DNA from: a virus | IMG/VR virus record: IMGVR_UViG_3300000553_000318 | Span: 1 to 24,824 of that record | Length of the DNA: 24,824 nt | Strand: one strand, 5' to 3' | Shown here: positions 24,019 to 24,824 of the stretch, in pieces | How positions within the stretch are numbered: the first letter of the stretch is position 1 | How the letters are laid out: each line of letters begins with the position of its first letter | Notes under the pieces: generated by a model | Database searches by the model: none | The model's input: only the letters and a program-made list of their open reading frames with translations | Told to the model about the DNA's origin: nothing | Translations under genes and position numbers: made by a program

Positions 24019-24185
24019 TTTTTACCAGCCCACCCATCTCCTGTAAATATTGTCGGGGTAGCATGAATTACTTTTCGCATTGGTAAATCGCAGTCATCAC
24101 AATCAACATCCTGCTTTTCCATAAAATTAAAATGCAAGGTTTGTATCACTTTGCATGTATCACACTTAAAATCATATAACGGCAT
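24015..24185 (-). CDS. FmdB-type zinc-ribbon small protein
   Basis: A 56-residue protein found by translating the minus strand from ATG 24185 (GGAGG at 24194-24190). It starts MPLYDFKCDTCKVIQTLHFN, has C-D-D-C at residues 29-32, and ends with FTGDGWAGKK. The pattern C-x2-C (8-11) and C-x2-C (29-32) with a terminal G-D-G-W matches FmdB family zinc ribbons, small regulators or rRNA/transcription-linked proteins also found in phages. Its stop overlaps the GTG of glf, so the two are coupled. A regulatory role is inferred; the partner is unknown. Confidence 0.8.
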   Translation of the reverse strand: MPLYDFKCDTCKVIQTLHFNFMEKQDVDCDDCDLPMRKVIHATPTIFTGDGWAGKK

Positions 24186-24208
24186 TGCGCCTCCTAAAAT
24201 TAGATAGA

Positions 24209-24236
24209 GCGCGGTCGAAAGGGGTTAAGACCGCGC
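24209..24236 (-). promoter_or_regulatory. GC-rich intergenic hairpin upstream of the FmdB-glf cassette
   Basis: A perfect 8-bp stem GCGCGGTC / GACCGCGC (24209-24216 and 24229-24236) with a 12-base loop GAAAGGGGTTAA lies between the helix-turn-helix gene stop and the FmdB ribosome site. On the minus strand it is followed by TCTATCTAATTTT, a weak T-rich tail, so it may be a leaky terminator, processing site or attenuator. It separates the replication-type genes from the late cassette. Confidence 0.55.
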
Positions 24237-24247
24237 CCTACTGCTCG

Positions 24248-24424
24248 CTACTCTTTTGGAGCGCGAGCCGCCTTTACTCGCTCAACATCTGCAAGTTGAA
24301 ACATTGAACGGCGTTTCAACTTTCCAGTAGGAACAAGAAGTTTGCGGTGTACTAATTGACGAAGATTGTTTCCGCTAATGCCAAGAAACTCCGCCGCTTG
24401 TATTGAATCAATTGTTTCGTTCAT
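24248..24424 (-). CDS. Small helix-turn-helix (MerR/excisionase-like) protein
   Basis: A 58-residue protein from ATG 24424 (ribosome site AAGAGAGG). The N-terminal IDSIQAAEFLGISGNNLRQL followed by V-H-R-K-L-L-V-P is a winged-helix DNA-binding motif of the MerR/excisionase type (QAAEFLGIS as the turn; basic K-L-K-R-R wing). It is shorter than full MerR proteins and lacks an effector domain. It lies after SSB and before the hairpin and FmdB-glf cassette, so it may regulate transcription or act in genome management. With no integrase or attachment site seen, I do not call it an excisionase. Confidence 0.78.
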   Translation of the reverse strand: MNETIDSIQAAEFLGISGNNLRQLVHRKLLVPTGKLKRRSMFQLADVERVKAARAPKE

Positions 24425-24440
24425 TTTTTGCCTCTCTTAG

Positions 24441-24824
24441 TTAGAATGGTGCATTCCATGGATCATCAACTGGGTCTTCAGTTCTTATATCAGGATTGCC
24501 TGTTACTGGTTCGGCAACATTTTTTGGTGTAATGCCATAACTATCAACTGCAATTTCTAATGACTTGCGTTCTGCTTGTTCTTTATCAATGAAAGTATTT
24601 TGTGTTAAGCGACCTGTAACAACAACGCGTGAACCTTTGCGAAGTTCGTTAGCCGCTCCTGTTGCATCTTTGCCCCATACGAAACATCTAAACCAAACCG
24701 TTTCGCCATCAATCCATTCATCATTACTTTTTTCGCGTGGAGTGTTCGCAAGACTAAAACTTGTAACTAATTTTCCATTAGGTGTTTTGCGAAGTTCCGC
24801 ATCACTTCCTAAATGACCTGTAAC
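24441..24824 (-). CDS. ssb: Single-stranded DNA-binding protein (5' end outside window)
   Basis: 127 residues plus TAA at 24443-24441 are visible; the N-terminus is cut by the window edge (it starts VTGHLGSDAELRKTPNGKLV, normally preceded by ~8-10 residues). The OB-fold signature is clear: L-V-T-S-F-S-L-A-N, then W-I-D-G-E-T-V-W-F-R-C-F-V-W-G-K, A-A-N-E-L-R-K-G-S-R-V-V-V-T-G-R-L, and a final strand S-L-E-I-A-V-D-S-Y-G. The short acidic tail ends DDPWNAPF, the usual protein-interaction tip. It coats single-stranded DNA during replication and recombination. Confidence 0.93.
   Translation of the reverse strand, partial: VTGHLGSDAELRKTPNGKLVTSFSLANTPREKSNDEWIDGETVWFRCFVWGKDATGAANELRKGSRVVVTGRLTQNTFIDKEQAERKSLEIAVDSYGITPKNVAEPVTGNPDIRTEDPVDDPWNAPF

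Noticed and set aside
24248-24424. Small HTH protein as an excisionase of a lysogeny module
   Set aside because: No integrase, attachment site or repressor is seen in the window; a MerR-like regulator is equally likely.
20000-24824. A TET/2OG-Fe(II) dioxygenase or dCMP hydroxymethylase to complete the modification pathway
   Set aside because: I searched the translated frames of this region for H-x-D...H or thymidylate-synthase-like phrases and saw none; such genes, if any, lie outside the window.
1-24824. tRNA genes, CRISPR arrays, insertion sequences, attachment sites
   Set aside because: No cloverleaf, repeated spacer pattern, transposase or terminal inverted repeats could be seen; intergenic gaps are all under about 115 bases.

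Overview
The window is a piece of a tailed double-stranded DNA phage (or prophage) with siphovirus-type architecture. Every gene I can support is on the minus strand, so the transcript reads from position 24824 down to 1. Genes are packed tightly, mostly with ATGA, TAATG or GTGA stop/start overlaps. No tail sheath gene is present. A long tape measure gene, tail-tube gene, frameshifted tail-assembly chaperone and Dit-like protein point to a long non-contractile tail. Base composition is moderate and Shine-Dalgarno sites are GGAGG-like. I see no tRNA, integrase, attachment site, CRISPR array or insertion sequence. The host cannot be read from the sequence. A UDP-galactopyranose mutase hints at a host in which UDP-sugars are plentiful, possibly one that makes galactofuranose, but that is inference.

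Reading order (right to left): (1) 24824-24015 holds the 3' part of a single-strand DNA-binding protein, a 58-residue helix-turn-helix protein and a 56-residue FmdB-type zinc-ribbon protein, with a strong hairpin between the last two. (2) 24018-20526 is a translationally coupled cassette: UDP-galactopyranose mutase (glf), a ParB-like protein, and a 572-residue protein made of two tandem glycosyltransferase domains that resemble the phage TET-associated DNA glycosyltransferase (TAGT) group. (3) 20536-18688 encodes the small and large terminase subunits; the large one carries an extra C-terminal zinc ribbon. (4) 18691-15763 holds four fibre or adsorption-type proteins, oddly placed between terminase and portal. 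(5) 15719-7240 is the head module: portal, MuF protein with a ParB-like tail domain, a small surface-type protein, prohead protease with scaffold-like C-terminus, major capsid protein with an Ig-like insertion, a zinc-ribbon protein, connector, tail terminator and a small unknown. (6) 7236-1 is the tail module: tail tube, tail-assembly chaperone with a clear -1 slippery heptamer, an HK97 gp10-like protein, tape measure, Dit-like protein, a minor tail protein, and a truncated fibronectin-type protein at the left edge.

How it fits together: terminase fills a capsid made by portal, protease and capsid protein. The connector, terminator and small proteins join the head to a tail built by the chaperone and tape measure. 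Fibres from two separate loci share swapped modules. Two hairpins, after the major capsid gene and after the tail-tube gene, look like (partial) terminators that would let these abundant proteins be made in excess.

The best candidate for an undescribed system is the glf / ParB-like / double-glycosyltransferase cassette joined directly to the terminase genes. The mutase would supply UDP-galactofuranose and the two-domain enzyme could place sugar on hydroxymethylated bases of phage DNA (or on a virion protein). No TET-type dioxygenase or nucleotide-hydroxymethylating enzyme lies inside the window, so the DNA target is inferred, not shown.
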